Source: Pipra filicauda (Eukaryota; Chordata; Aves; Passeriformes; Pipridae). Taken from it: a stretch of DNA of 64,000 nt. Each line of letters starts with the position of its first letter. Within the stretch, counting starts at the first letter, position 1. Under the pieces are notes generated by a model. It saw nothing but the letters and a program-made list of their open reading frames with translations. It ran no database searches and was not told where the DNA came from. Position numbers and translations under genes: made by a program. Below, one piece after another: positions 35,101-46,500 of the stretch. Where the stretch lies: positions 868,001 to 932,000 of the forward strand of contig NW_024104312.1 of NCBI RefSeq assembly GCF_003945595.2. The letters run 5' to 3'.

Positions 35101-38100
35101 TTAGGACACAACAGAACTTATTGTGTCAGCCTGACAGTGGTTGTTTCACCATGGCAAAAAGAAAATTAGTTATCTTCTTTCTCACAGGAACTCTTAAGAT
35201 ACTTTCAACTGGTTGGTTTAAATCTTTCAGATGAAATATAACAATACTGTGGAACAACCATGTCTCCTGTGATACTTCCCCTTTCTGTAGGTTAAATACC
35301 TTTCCAGATGACAACATTCAATTTATTGGTTATCTTAAAGGCATCTATTTCAGCCCACATCAGTGCTTCTTCTTGTTAGCTCTATACTCCAAGTTGGGCC
35401 AGAATTCCAGAATATATGATATTTTTTAATCTATTACAATTTTATTAAAGAAAAATATAAGCAGCCTTTTCTTAGGTTTTTGTCACTGGACCTTTTTAAT
35501 GGGAAAAGAGGATTTAAAATTATCAGAGCCTGTCAGTGCAAGTTTAAGAAGTAATGGTGTCACTCACTTAGAGCTTTTGACACAAGAATGTGTTCTTCTG
35601 TTCTTCAAAATTTTGTTTTTTCTCTGGGATTATGTTTACAATGATCTGAGGATGCATTACAGGCATCAGCGGAAAAAGTTAGGAAAGGATATGAGTTAAT
35701 TCAAATCACAATGCATATTTGAGGAATGTGTAGTTCAGCCATTGGAGAAATAGCAATTCCAGGAAAAATTGATTTCCCAAGTCTTACAGTTACAACCCAG
35801 AACTACACATGACTGTAGGAGATTAGTACCAGAAAGAACCCAGTGATTCTATAACTCATTTGTAGTTGCGCCAGTTTTAGTTAAAAGCTGTTGGGAATTA
35901 AAGAGTCTTTGGCAAAGTTAAATGTGTGAATCAGCGTGAAATCAGTATGAATTTCCACAAAAGAATCTTCAAGCGGCGTGCATAAGTTGTACCTTCATCT
36001 TTTATAGTGAATTCTCTTCTTTTACTACTTCTCTTCAGGTTCCAGTTCTCCCTACTGCACTCCAATCTTGGCTTCCCTGAGGTAAGCTGATGGTTTCAGT
36101 GCCTGGAATAAGTAGCTGACCCCTTCAGAGATAAAAGAAATAGTTCTGAACTTGCTGCTGAACAATTATTGGTCTGTCTTGGGGACATCATCTGCCACTG
36201 CTCTTTCTGCTTTGAAATAGTATATGCTATGCTTTTCTTTTTCTTTCTAGTAAGAGGAAGTACCTCTTAGAGTGTTGTGTTGTTTTGGTTTTTTCATCAG
36301 AGGCTCAAATTGTTATGGAGTCTGCCTGGGTTCAGGCACAAGTCACAGCTGGACTGAGTATGTGTAGCAATTGAAGTGAATACAAAGTCAGGCGCTTAAG
36401 CTCCATATCGTAAATTATCTTAAATTACTTCAACCAAATAACATAAAAACAGGATTTAAAAAAAAAAGGGAATAAAAGAAACAGGATGCCACTACTTGGA
36501 TCCTTCACTGTAGACTGAGAAATTATCAGAGAGACTCTGCAGCAGCTCAGCCCAACCAATACCTTTAAGTGAAGGGAGGAAGAGACTAATCACAGTGGTG
36601 TAAGACAGAGCTTCAGGACAGGGCAGTTCTTGCCACCCAGAGAACAGTTCACATATGACAACTGAGTCTGCCAGCTGAAATGAGGTTGAACATATTTAAT
36701 TCCTAAAGTTAAGGTTCAATCCAGGTATTTAACATACAGAAAAAAAGCCCCACCTTCAGTTTAACTCATTGTGAGAAAATGGACACCTCTTTGCAACTTA
36801 AACCAAAATATATCCTTTTTTTTGCCTGAGATTTTCTCTGCCAAGCTCTGTTCTGATCTTTTTGCGTGTCACTTCAGTTCTAACACTCATATTCCTTGTG
36901 AAGCTGCAAACCCATAGGCATCAGGCAATAATCACCAAATGTGCTTTTCCCCATACAGCAGAAGTCAGTGGTGGAGAATTTTCTGTCATATGCTTTACGG
37001 AGAGTAGTAATCCCAGTAATCAATGGTAAGGATTGTGGCCAGTTCTGAGCACAGCTGGGGGGAAAGAAAGACTGAAACCATAAAAGGGAGTGCCCAGCCT
37101 TAAAGACTCTGTTGTGTGAGGTTTTCTGTTCATTTGGTGACACCAGGACAGGTTTACTCTGTGCTGGACTTTGATCCTGGTCATTCAGCTATGTAGATCA
37201 GGGGCTGGGACAGAGCAAGTCTTGGCTCCCTTTCAAACACTGGGCTTGGGTTTCATTTTCACTGAATGCAGTGTGGCAGCAGAGCTGAGACATGTTTGAG
37301 TCTCATCCTGACAGAGAGTCAAGCTATGAGCAGAGAATGGCCCAAGCTGAGGAAGTGCAGAAGCACATTTGCACCTTTGGGCCTTGGGTTAACGTCTCTT
37401 ACTTTATCACCTCTCTGCCTTTGTGCTTCACCTGCTGCCACAGGCCAGACAAAATAGAAATCAGTTCAGTAGGATACAGGTAATGAGGGATGATGAAGAA
37501 AGGGATGATGGTGGAAAGAAGCAGGTGGAAGAGTACAGAAGGTGCCTCTCACATGAACAGAGCTGAGGAGACTGCTGTCAAAAAAAGTGAGCTACCAATG
37601 AGGAGAAAGAAAAGAGAATGAAAGGGCAGGATGCATGTTAGATGTTTGGAAAAGCAAATAGGAATAGACCTGAGGCTTGACCCAGGAAAGTAGGGATAGA
37701 TGAGAATAAGAAGAGCCAAAAGGATGAGAGGATTGAGTAAAGAAGAAATTGAAAGGAAGATGGAGAGTAACGCAGAGTGGGAAACAGCAGAAACCAGATC
37801 TTGAGGGGCAGATAACTGGAGAGGAACAAAGGCAGTGTCAGAGAGATAAGAGATTGTAAGAGGTTTAGATGCAACTTTTTCACAGGGTTTTTTGCTCCCT
37901 TGAGAGGCTCAAGGATAGCTAATTGAAGGGAAATTGCAAACACATTGAGTTCCTTGAGAAAGATGCTTCTGAAGTGCATTTTATTATTACATTCAAATGT
38001 ATTTATATTTGTCCTTTCCAAAGATAAACTAGAAAAAGGATTTCCTCTTCTTAACTTGGCCCACACTAGCTTGACTGGACCTGCAATAAAAATGAAACAG

Positions 38101-38700
38101 GTGAGAAGCCAAATTTCTTTTATAGAATATTGCTTGTTTCAGGCCTGCATATTTGTGTGTTTTCCTGTGTTTGGTAAATCTAAATGTTGTTATTAGTAAA
38201 GCTTTCATTATGCATTAGATATAACACACAAACTCTGGATCCAAAATGAGCCCCCACCCCAGCAGTTATAGATTGCAAAGGGTCCACTAGCCCTTTGGGG
38301 TGTGCCAGCATGGGGACATGACAAGGACAATGCTGCTATCCCCTTAGGAGCATTGAGTGTGTGAGTCCTTGCTCCTCTGACCTTTCTCTAGGAAGGCTCA
38401 TAGGCAACCTGAGTGTCTCTGGTAAGTGTTACTCAGCCTTCTGGAGTGTTAACCTACATCAAAGCCCATTCCTACCTTATAGTTAACTAAAGTTCGGGAG
38501 GCACAAAGCCACTCCTGTCTCCTGCCCTGCTGAGGGGCTTACCACGGGATCTAATCCCAGAGTAGTGTCCCTGAATATATGTCTGAAATTTAAAGTAATT
38601 TTACGTGTTTTTCTTTCCTCAGGGTCATCTGGTTATTTCCACTGATGTTCACTACCAACCAGAGGACAGGGAAGATGAGGACCTCCACAGCCACTCCTGA
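20192..38700 (+). CDS. BPIFC: BPI fold-containing family C protein, tandem copy A (complete, 15 coding exons)
   Basis: Predicted secreted lipid-binding protein of the BPI/LBP/PLUNC superfamily. The spliced exon starts at 20192; translation starts at ATG 20215. Coding exons: 20215-20317, 22639-22750, 24777-24905, 27815-27970, 28682-28745, 28833-28893, 30354-30445, 32020-32193, 33187-33240, 34185-34355, 34990-35057, 36039-36081, 36962-37025 (or 36959), 38024-38100, 38623-38700. They give 481 aa (482 with the alternative acceptor); human BPIFC is about 507. A signal peptide (MLKTWYFVLLCWLSLRLEA) precedes NPGLKVRITQKGLDYG. Cys151 and Cys190 match the single conserved BPI disulfide. TDPPF (249-253) and the LGVSNYF...AGAFNITISEE segment match BPIFC. 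N-glycosylation sequons lie at 135, 247, 291, 305, 361 and 379. Oddities: an acidic tail (QPEDREDEDLHSHS), an unpaired Cys94 and extra Cys324/Cys345. Synteny between FBXO7 and RTCB supports BPIFC; which copy is the strict orthologue is open. Confidence 0.92.
23785..23950 (+). mobile_element. Old CR1 3' fragment in intron 2 of BPI gene A
   Basis: It contains ctagagcaccagaacaaggg and aaaggctggggaat-type CR1 motifs, then a diverged 3' UTR ending ccattccagcctaaattatt and gtatgatctt, in plus orientation. Divergence indicates an old copy. Confidence 0.65.
26588..26790 (-). mobile_element. Old CR1-like fragment in intron 3 of BPI gene A
   Basis: The sequence begins taaatctaggttggaaggat and continues through diverged CR1 3' UTR and thumb-coding motifs (cttgtcccagtactcacaac, gtttttcctaatggcttc) on the antisense strand. 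It is strongly diverged, so its limits are approximate. Confidence 0.7.
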
Positions 38701-39143
38701 TGTCTTTTTACGTCTAAAGAATAATAAGATAAAAGTGTAGTTTTCCTTCTGTTAGCTTGTAGGGAGTAGATGCTATAACATTAGAAGCATGACTTTTCAT
38801 CACTATTTTTAGTGTTTTAGTAAAACTTTTTAAGCACTTTTCACAAAGTGAATGTGTTGGTTTTTAGTACAGTGAGTGTAGCTAACTGTTATTGATGCTT
38901 TGGAAAACTTGTTGCAGCCTGATCTGAAGCAGCAACTGGTTCTTTTCAGTAGAGTTATAGACACCACATTTTCTTAATTTTAGGAACAAGTTCTTGCATT
39001 ATTCAATTTATCTCCATTAGCATTAGCAAAATTTTGTGTATGGAGTGAGATCTTATTCTTTGTAAGCGTTTCACAATTTGTCCCTTTGTAACTGCATACC
39101 AAGAGTGGGAAGAAATTTATAAAATCCAGTTAATTGCCATATA

Positions 39144-39560
39144 GTTATAGAATCATATAATCTAGTCCAGACACTGGCTCAGAACAGGACTAATTATATG
39201 AGGTTATTGAGGACTGTGTCCAGTCAACTCTTGAATGCCTTCAAGGATGGAGATTCCACAGTCTCTCTATGCAATCTGTTCCACTGTTTAACTCCCTTCA
39301 GAATAATTTTTTTTCCTAATATCAAATCAGCATTTCCCATGTTCCAGCTTGTTCTGTGGCCTTTTGTACTTTCACCATACACTTCCAAGATGAGACTGAT
39401 TCCATTTTCTCTGTAGTCTCTGATCAAAACATTGCAGGCAACAAAATGGCCTTTCAAGCCCTCTCTTCTCCAAGCTGAACAGGCCTAATCTCTCAGACTC
39501 TCCTTGTAGTTCATGTTCTCAAGCCTCCTTGAGAACCTGCACCTGCTGGTGCAGTCCAGA
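39144..39560 (-). mobile_element. Degraded CR1 LINE fragment
   Basis: The left end atagaatcatataatctagt is the inverted CR1 tail. It is followed by a diverged antisense 3' UTR and the end of the reverse-transcriptase frame: the minus-strand frame 39457-39224 contains LILGKKIILKGVKQWNRLHR, resembling the CR1 C-terminus. It is more diverged than the 12,817 copy, so older. Confidence 0.8.
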
Positions 39561-39639
39561 GGCCAAGCCTTGCTAGTAAAAGCAGCCTTTTCCTTTGTCA
39601 CTAGTCCCCCGTCTTACTGAGCAATAAGCCCATCTTCTT

Positions 39640-40170
39640 CTGCTATAAATGTACTTAGGGAAACCTTTCCTGTTGCACTTTGGCTTTCCTGACTTTATTC
39701 CTATATGTGCAAACAAGATCTTTGTGTTCCTTCCAAGTATCTGATCTCGATTTCCATCTTCTGTATGCTTCCTTTTTGTGTTTGAGCTCACTCAGGAGCT
39801 CCAAGTTCATCCATTATGGCTTTCTGCCACAATTGCTCAACTGTCTGAACATTGTAATGGACTATTCGTATGCTCTGAGGCGGCTGCCCTTGAAGATTAG
39901 CCAGCTCTTCTGGGCCTCTGCTCTCCAGGGCAATTTCCCACAGATATTGCCAAGCAGGTCCCTGTAATCTTCTCATCTGAAGTCTATGGTTGTAATTCTG
40001 TTCTTTGTCTTGCTGCTCCTCTCAGGATCTTAAAATCCACAGTTTCATGCTCCAAGCTGCAGCCAAGGCTGTCCTTGGCTTCTATATCATCCAGCAGTTG
40101 CTCCTTGTTTGTGAGTCGCTGTACCTCTTTGAGGGTATCAATCTCCAAATAATTCTATACTTCTAATATT
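39640..40170. mobile_element. Old avian interspersed repeat of uncertain class
   Basis: It contains a collinear series of phrases that I recall from a common dispersed repeat in bird genomes: tgagctcactcaggagctcc, ttcatccattatggctttct, aggatcttaaaatccacagt and agccaaggctgtccttggct. It directly follows the CR1 fragment. Short minus-strand frames (39976-39788) are remnants at best. I am unsure whether the family is LTR-related or an internal CR1 segment. Confidence 0.5.
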
Positions 40171-43100
40171 TATAAAATGGAGATGGTAGCTTTATTTTGT
40201 CTTATGTCAGTGTCATCAGAGACACTCAACCAGGAGATATTAAGTGTGTGAAAAGAAAAACTAGTCTGCAAATGTCTCACCATAGAAAGTTCAGTTCCAG
40301 CTTGGGACAGAAATGTGGCTTCCACAGTTTTAGCTGAATCAGTTTATTTATCTAGCTGGCTGATACAGTTTTTTAATATAAAAAAGCATCCTGAAACCAA
40401 ACAGCAGTAAATCACAGCATCTGATTCATTGTATTCTGTAGTAGACTCAAAAGAAATGAAGATTTTTAATTAGTTTGGTGTCCTTCACTGATATCAGGAA
40501 ATTTGTTCTGCCTATTTGGAGGACAATTCATGAGATACAGGGGAAAAAGAAAACTGAAGCTCTGGTGTCTATCTGTTTTCTCTTCCAAAGGGACACACGC
40601 TTCAGGACTGACCAAGTACCATGGCTCAATGGACCTTTTCAGGCTAGAGTCATGGCTTAGCACAACACTGTCTCTTAAGCTCTAGTCCTCTGGCTGTTCA
40701 CAAAGTGATGTAGTAATTTCTCTGAGGACTAAAGAGGATGTCACATAAACCAACAGTTCCCCCTGAATCACCCTATACTTACCTACAGGTCATTATACCA
40801 TTTTTGATCTGGTGGTGTCTCCTGATTGATAGAACCATGGAAATTATTCATGTTCATCAATTTGCTGCAGAATAGAGAGCATGGAGAAAAGGGAGAATTG
40901 GAGAGCACGGAAAAGGGACCACTGGAGCACTGAGCCAGAGGCAGGGGCAGGAAGCATGCAAAACCAGTGTTCTGCAGAGATATACAACAAGTTTGTAGTA
41001 TTGCCATACTGATAACTTCATTTGGTTTCTTGTGTATTGGGTAAAAAGGGTTGAAACCTATATCCTCTTTATCATACACATCAAAGAAAATTCAGAGAAA
41101 GCTGAAATAAAACACTCCTCTTAGAGGCTCTTTGTAACACCTTGAAGGGTGAAAAGTTTGGATGTAGAAGCTATTTATAGTGTATTTGAATTTGAATGTG
41201 TATCTGAATGTGCCTGTAAGTAGACAGTTGCCTTTTATTCCTATACTTGTAGAAAGAAATGATGGAACTGTTCTGGAAGCCTTAGTGTGTTTTTGTTAAC
41301 TTTTGCTAAAAGTCTTATCTAAACTGGGTGGTACTCTATTAGAAGAATCATAACATGTTAGAAGGATATGATGAGGATAAGCTGACATAGTTTTCAGACA
41401 ATTCAGTTGTTTGTACATCTTAGAGATCTGTGGATGGAAAAGATGGAACTTTCCCTTGCTTTATAGGAACTGCAGAACTTGTGCCAAAAGAACTTATAGA
41501 GGTTTATGTAACTGATGGTGCGAATGATATTCATCATCAGTTGCCAGAGATATAAATAATGAAATTATTATGCATGTGACTCCCTGCAGTGAATGTTAAA
41601 TCTGTGTAAATGTGAGTATCTGTTGACTGACTGACAAGTGCCTCTACCTTTTCTATTCATGGATTGCACAATGAAGTGACTCAGATTGTCCAGCAAAGTG
41701 CTCCGTGCCAGAGGGAATTTGCTTGGTACATGCAAGCTAATTGATTAAATCACCTCCTTGACAAGCCAAGGAGTGCTGGTTAGCTGAAGTACCAGTTAAC
41801 TGGATAAGTAAGGACAAGAAATAGAAAATATTGACTACAAGGACTTGATACTATATATTTGCACCATAAATACACACTATAGTGTCTGTGTGTATATACA
41901 TATGCTATAACATAAATCTTATATGGTTTGTGGTTTTCTGTATCCTGAGCAATTTCAGACAGATGGGCCTTGTTTTCCATCTGTTCTTCACAATGATTGC
42001 ACATTAATTTATTTCTTTCAAAATACAGACCTGGCTATGAGTGTCTGTCCTTTGGAATTACTGGAATTTGAGTGCCTGTCCTTTGGAATTAGTGGAATTC
42101 TTACTGGGGTTTCCTCTCGGGTCCATCTGAAAAGCCAGTGCGGAAACAGTCTGCCACAAAGGCAGTATGCCATCCCAGACTCAGCACCCCAATGCCTGAG
42201 CACCTCCATCCAACAGTTCACATTGCCCCCTGCTTATCCCTAAATGAAATTTGATAGATTTAACCTGGGACTATCCCAAAATAGTTTGGGATGTGATTAT
42301 CAGAGGCCACTCCCTGTGTGATACTGCTGAAGATGGTAGCAATTGGCTGTCTTAAAGCTCTCAACTCTTTCCTTTAAAAGAAGGGGTTGTGGTGGCAGAT
42401 GATTCTCCCTGCATTGTCCTCAGTCCTGTGGTCTGGTACAGTAAGAGTCTTCTCTTCAGTCTTCAGAGGAGAGGTATGAAAATAAATATGTTGTGATTAC
42501 TCTTTGTTGAGGAGGGGCTTTGTTGGGCAGAGATAGATGTAGCTAAATCTGGTTAAATGTTGAGATTTTATGATTTGAGAACTATGCCTATGTTAAATAC
42601 ACATTTCCTTCCAGTACTTTGTTTTTGTTCTATACATGGACTGTGTTCCTTTCACCTTTGGATTCCACACATGAAGTGTGTTTCTTTCATCTCTCAATAA
42701 AAGTCAGTTAAAATTAAAAAGGAAATACTATCATACTAAAAGGCAAAGGTGTTCTGTGGGGTTGCTTGAACTCTTATAAAAATTTAAGTCAATGTTATAA
42801 TTTTGCAGTTTGCTTAAATTGTTATCATAACTGAAAATATTTTAGAGTTTTGAGGTGTATTATTACTTCTGGTAATGAAACAGCAAATAAGCAAAACCAA
42901 ACATCTGTTGGACCACGGCGTTTGCACAGAGAGTTTCTGGATAAAACTTAACGTATTTATTAACATGTGGTCTAGGGAATATGAAAACATTGTCTGCTGG
43001 CACCAAATCATTTTCTTTTGTTGACTGTCAGGAGGGAACATAAGGCACTTCTCAAAATTGTGACTAAGATCTTAATAAGTAGCTCCAAAAGTGGGGGTAT

Positions 43101-43543
43101 CTGTGCCTGTAATTAAGTGAGCTGATCAGGTTTTCCAAAGTGCTAAGATGCAGTGATGTCTGCTGAATCACCAAGAGGCACTGAGAGCATTACATATTTT
43201 GTGAAAAAATAGGCTACTTATTTCACTAGCGAGAGGTGGGAGGGGAAATGACAGCCTAAAAATTCAATGTCACATTGCTTTCGACAGGGTTTGTCTGGAT
43301 GGATGTATCCCAAGTGCTTTCCCCAGTCTCTGTGGCAGGGAATAGGCTGACTTTTCTCCTCTACCCCATGAACTGTATTTTTGTAACAGTCTGTGCAGAA
43401 TGAGTGCTCTCTTCCATGGTTGCTGAGCCTTCCACTTTCTTCACTCTAGAGGGAAAGCTGGTGTCTAGGGTGGAGGGGAAAGGAGTACAACCACCAAGTG
43501 ACATAGCATGAACTTTGCTATCATTATAAATATTTATTAACAG

Positions 43544-46500
43544 GTCCTGTAAAAAATGAGGAAGATGCTGAAGATTTGCTGTTCTCTCCTTCTCTTAAGT
43601 TTGCTCAGTGGGCAATTCAATGCCAACCCTGGACTCAAAGTGAGGATCACCCAGAAGGGCTTGGAGTATGGTACGTGTGATGTTTTCAGGAGCTGCTGGT
43701 GGTATTGCACTGAATCCTGATATGAGAGACATAGGACAGTGAGGGCAGTGAGAGGAAATGACCTGATCACAGGCTATAAAGGAAAATTTAGGAGTCTGTA
43801 AGCTGCTTAACAACATTGGACATCATACTGAGCTTCATCTGACTTCAGATATTGAATCAGTTCAGCTCCTGCCATGACTAGGAGTGAGATCAGAAATAAC
43901 ACTACTGGGTCTCACATGAGATATCTTCTTCCTCCTGACTCTGTGCCCATCCCATCTCCTGAGCCAGAAACACATAACTATAAACTCCCAGGCAGTATCA
44001 AAGGCAACTGAACTGATCGTTGTTTTCCTGTAGCCAAGGAGGTTGGGTTTGAAATCCTGAAGCAGAATATGGAAAAGGAGCGTTTCCCTGATTTGACTGG
44101 CCATGAGAAATTTGGGCTTGGTAATGTCAAATACAACATCTCTGGGTAAGTATTCTCTCCAGGGGCAATTTATGTTTGACTGAAATTTGAATCTTATTGT
44201 GTGTTCATTCTGACTCATGAAATAAAAACTTTTCTTTTTCTTATCTCTTCCTTATCTGTCTCACGCTCTAGAATACATGTCACTGCTGTTGAATTACCCA
44301 GTGCTTCCATCTCCCTCCTACCTGGGTCTGGGATAAAACTGGTGATAGGAAATGCTTCTCTAACCATCGACATGAACTGGAACATAAGGACCTGGATGTT
44401 GTACGTACAGCTAAATGTGTCCTGGGATTTTTCCTTCATATAAAGATAAAAATGCAAAGTTTAGTTTTTCTTGTGACCTCTTCATGGCAAAGGTACTCTT
44501 TATCAGCTGGCAGCAGTAACCCAGAAGCACAGACTGATTCTTCTCAACAGGTCTGCTGGTGGGAGACAGCCCCCTCAGACACGAGCACTGATAAAGAGCC
44601 TGTGGCTGAGAAGTACTGCTGTGAATAATATAGGTCTGCTACTCTGGATGAACGCTGTCATTATCCAGCCTGCCAGCTAATGACACATTTAGAAAAAACT
44701 GTAGTGTGGTGGGTCACAGTCCAGTATAATAAAACCTCCCTGTGCAGTTACACTGTTAGAAACCTTCTGTTATGCCTCCAGGATATATAGTTCAAAAGCT
44801 GATGGAAAATGGATGAGCAAATGGCAATATCCTTAGAGCCATGTCCACACCTTCCCAGTCCCATGCTGTTTCAGAGGAAATAAATCCCTCTTCCCTTCTC
44901 CACAACTCACATTACCTATATTGCTAAACTGAGTGAATTACAGAACTGATATGCACTTCTGCTCACAGGGACAGTAGGGTTGGCTGCTTTAAAGGGGAGG
45001 GGACCCGGGTGCTGAGGGTGATGGCACAGTAGGAGGGACATTGCCCTCACTGGCAAGTGCCCAAGGTAGGCAAAGCAGAGCAAGTTAATGGCAGTGACCA
45101 TGAACAGCCACTGGTCCAGACTGCCAGGCAAGTCCATAATGAAGAGGTGGGGTTTTTTTCAGTATTTTATTTATTTTTACTTTATGCAGCAAAGATAGTG
45201 GAAGAAGCACAGTGCACATTTCAAAGGTGTTTGTCACTGCAATCTTTTCAACTCCTCGGGATAATACAAGTCCTACGTTAATATCCCTTACCAGCTGCCG
45301 GACAACTTCTGGTGACATAGATATCAAGCTGAATGGAAAAAGCGGGTAAGTGGAAGAGATCTGTATAAACTCTGGGAGAAAATAAGTGTCAATGAATAGC
45401 ATACAGACAACTTCATGAAACAGGGCACCCAGAATTGCTTTTAGGTATCTATAGACACCACAGGCGAGAACTGGGGACCTAATACAGTGTTAAAATGGCC
45501 AACATTGATATTTATCCTTGTATTTGCGCACGATAGAAGATAAAGACAGAATCGAACAATCCCTTGTGCTTCTTCAGCACCCACTTCTTTCAAACTTCTG
45601 CCCTAATCTTCAGCTTTAAGTAGAAGTTACATGCTTGTACTGTGTTTCACTCCCCCAGTCACAGTGCTATCAAAATTGAACAGAACCAGACTGCTGTCTG
45701 TTAAGCCTCTGGATACATGCATCAATATTTCATTGTTTCCTTGTACTTCTCTCACTGCCTGAATACTGCTTTTGTCACCTGGGTTTGTTTTGTTTGTTTG
45801 TTTTTAATTGTATCAGTTCCTAGTGCAGACACTACTTATTTGTTCTGTGTTTGTACATATATGATGGTGGTACTATGAAGAATTGCTTTTTCATATAGAT
45901 GAATTAACCCTGGCTAATTCCTGAGATGCTGAAGTTATCTCCTTTTAAATAGTGGCTCTCTGATAGTTTTTACATTTCAGAAAGCTCTCTTGTGTACTAG
46001 AATATCACACTCAGAGGACATTAAATTAGTGTTCTACAGAGATAGCTGATCTCCTGTTAATGACCATGGCACTTGACACATGAATTGCTTTCTTCCTTCC
46101 ATCTAGCTTCCTGCATAACTTCTTTATCAAGTATCTGAAGAAACCTATTCACAGGAGCTTGGTCACTAATGTAAGCCATTCACATTGTGTAGGGGAGGGG
46201 TGTAAGGAGTGTGACATTCACGAGTGAACTTGGTAAAGTGGAGCTAGAAAAATAATCCTGTAATAAACCTATTCAGGTCTGATCAGCACAGGCAACATTT
46301 TGCCAGCCAGAAATGCTTCCAGATAAAGTTCATGGCCAAGATACTGACTAGTCCACAGCTAGTTCAACCAGGGCAGCAGTAGGGCCAGAAAATGTAGTTA
46401 TTTTCCCATTCCAATGCAGAATAAGTCTCTGCCTGTGTACCTACAGGCATCATGGAATATGGGCAATTTTTGTACTTGGCAGACAAAACATATACTGGGT

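Larger units (their letters stand above)
38701..43543. other. Intergenic spacer between the two BPI genes
   Basis: About 4.8 kb. It contains the gene A 3' UTR (start 38701; no clear AATAAA found close by), a CR1 fragment and a second old interspersed repeat (39,144-40,170), and otherwise unremarkable AT-rich DNA. A plus-strand AATAAA lies near 42,694. The gene B promoter and a non-coding first exon should lie in its right part. The acceptor ttattaacag directly before the first coding exon is preserved in both gene copies, which supports an upstream untranslated exon in each. Confidence 0.5.

Noticed and set aside
37638..38066. 142-codon minus-strand open frame over purine-rich sequence
   Set aside because: Low-complexity purine-rich plus strand gives Ser/Leu/Phe-rich antisense peptide; it overlaps BPI copy A exon 14.
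43862..44218. 118-codon minus-strand open frame
   Set aside because: It is the reverse complement of BPI copy B exon 2 and flanking intron; the plus-strand exon explains the open frame.
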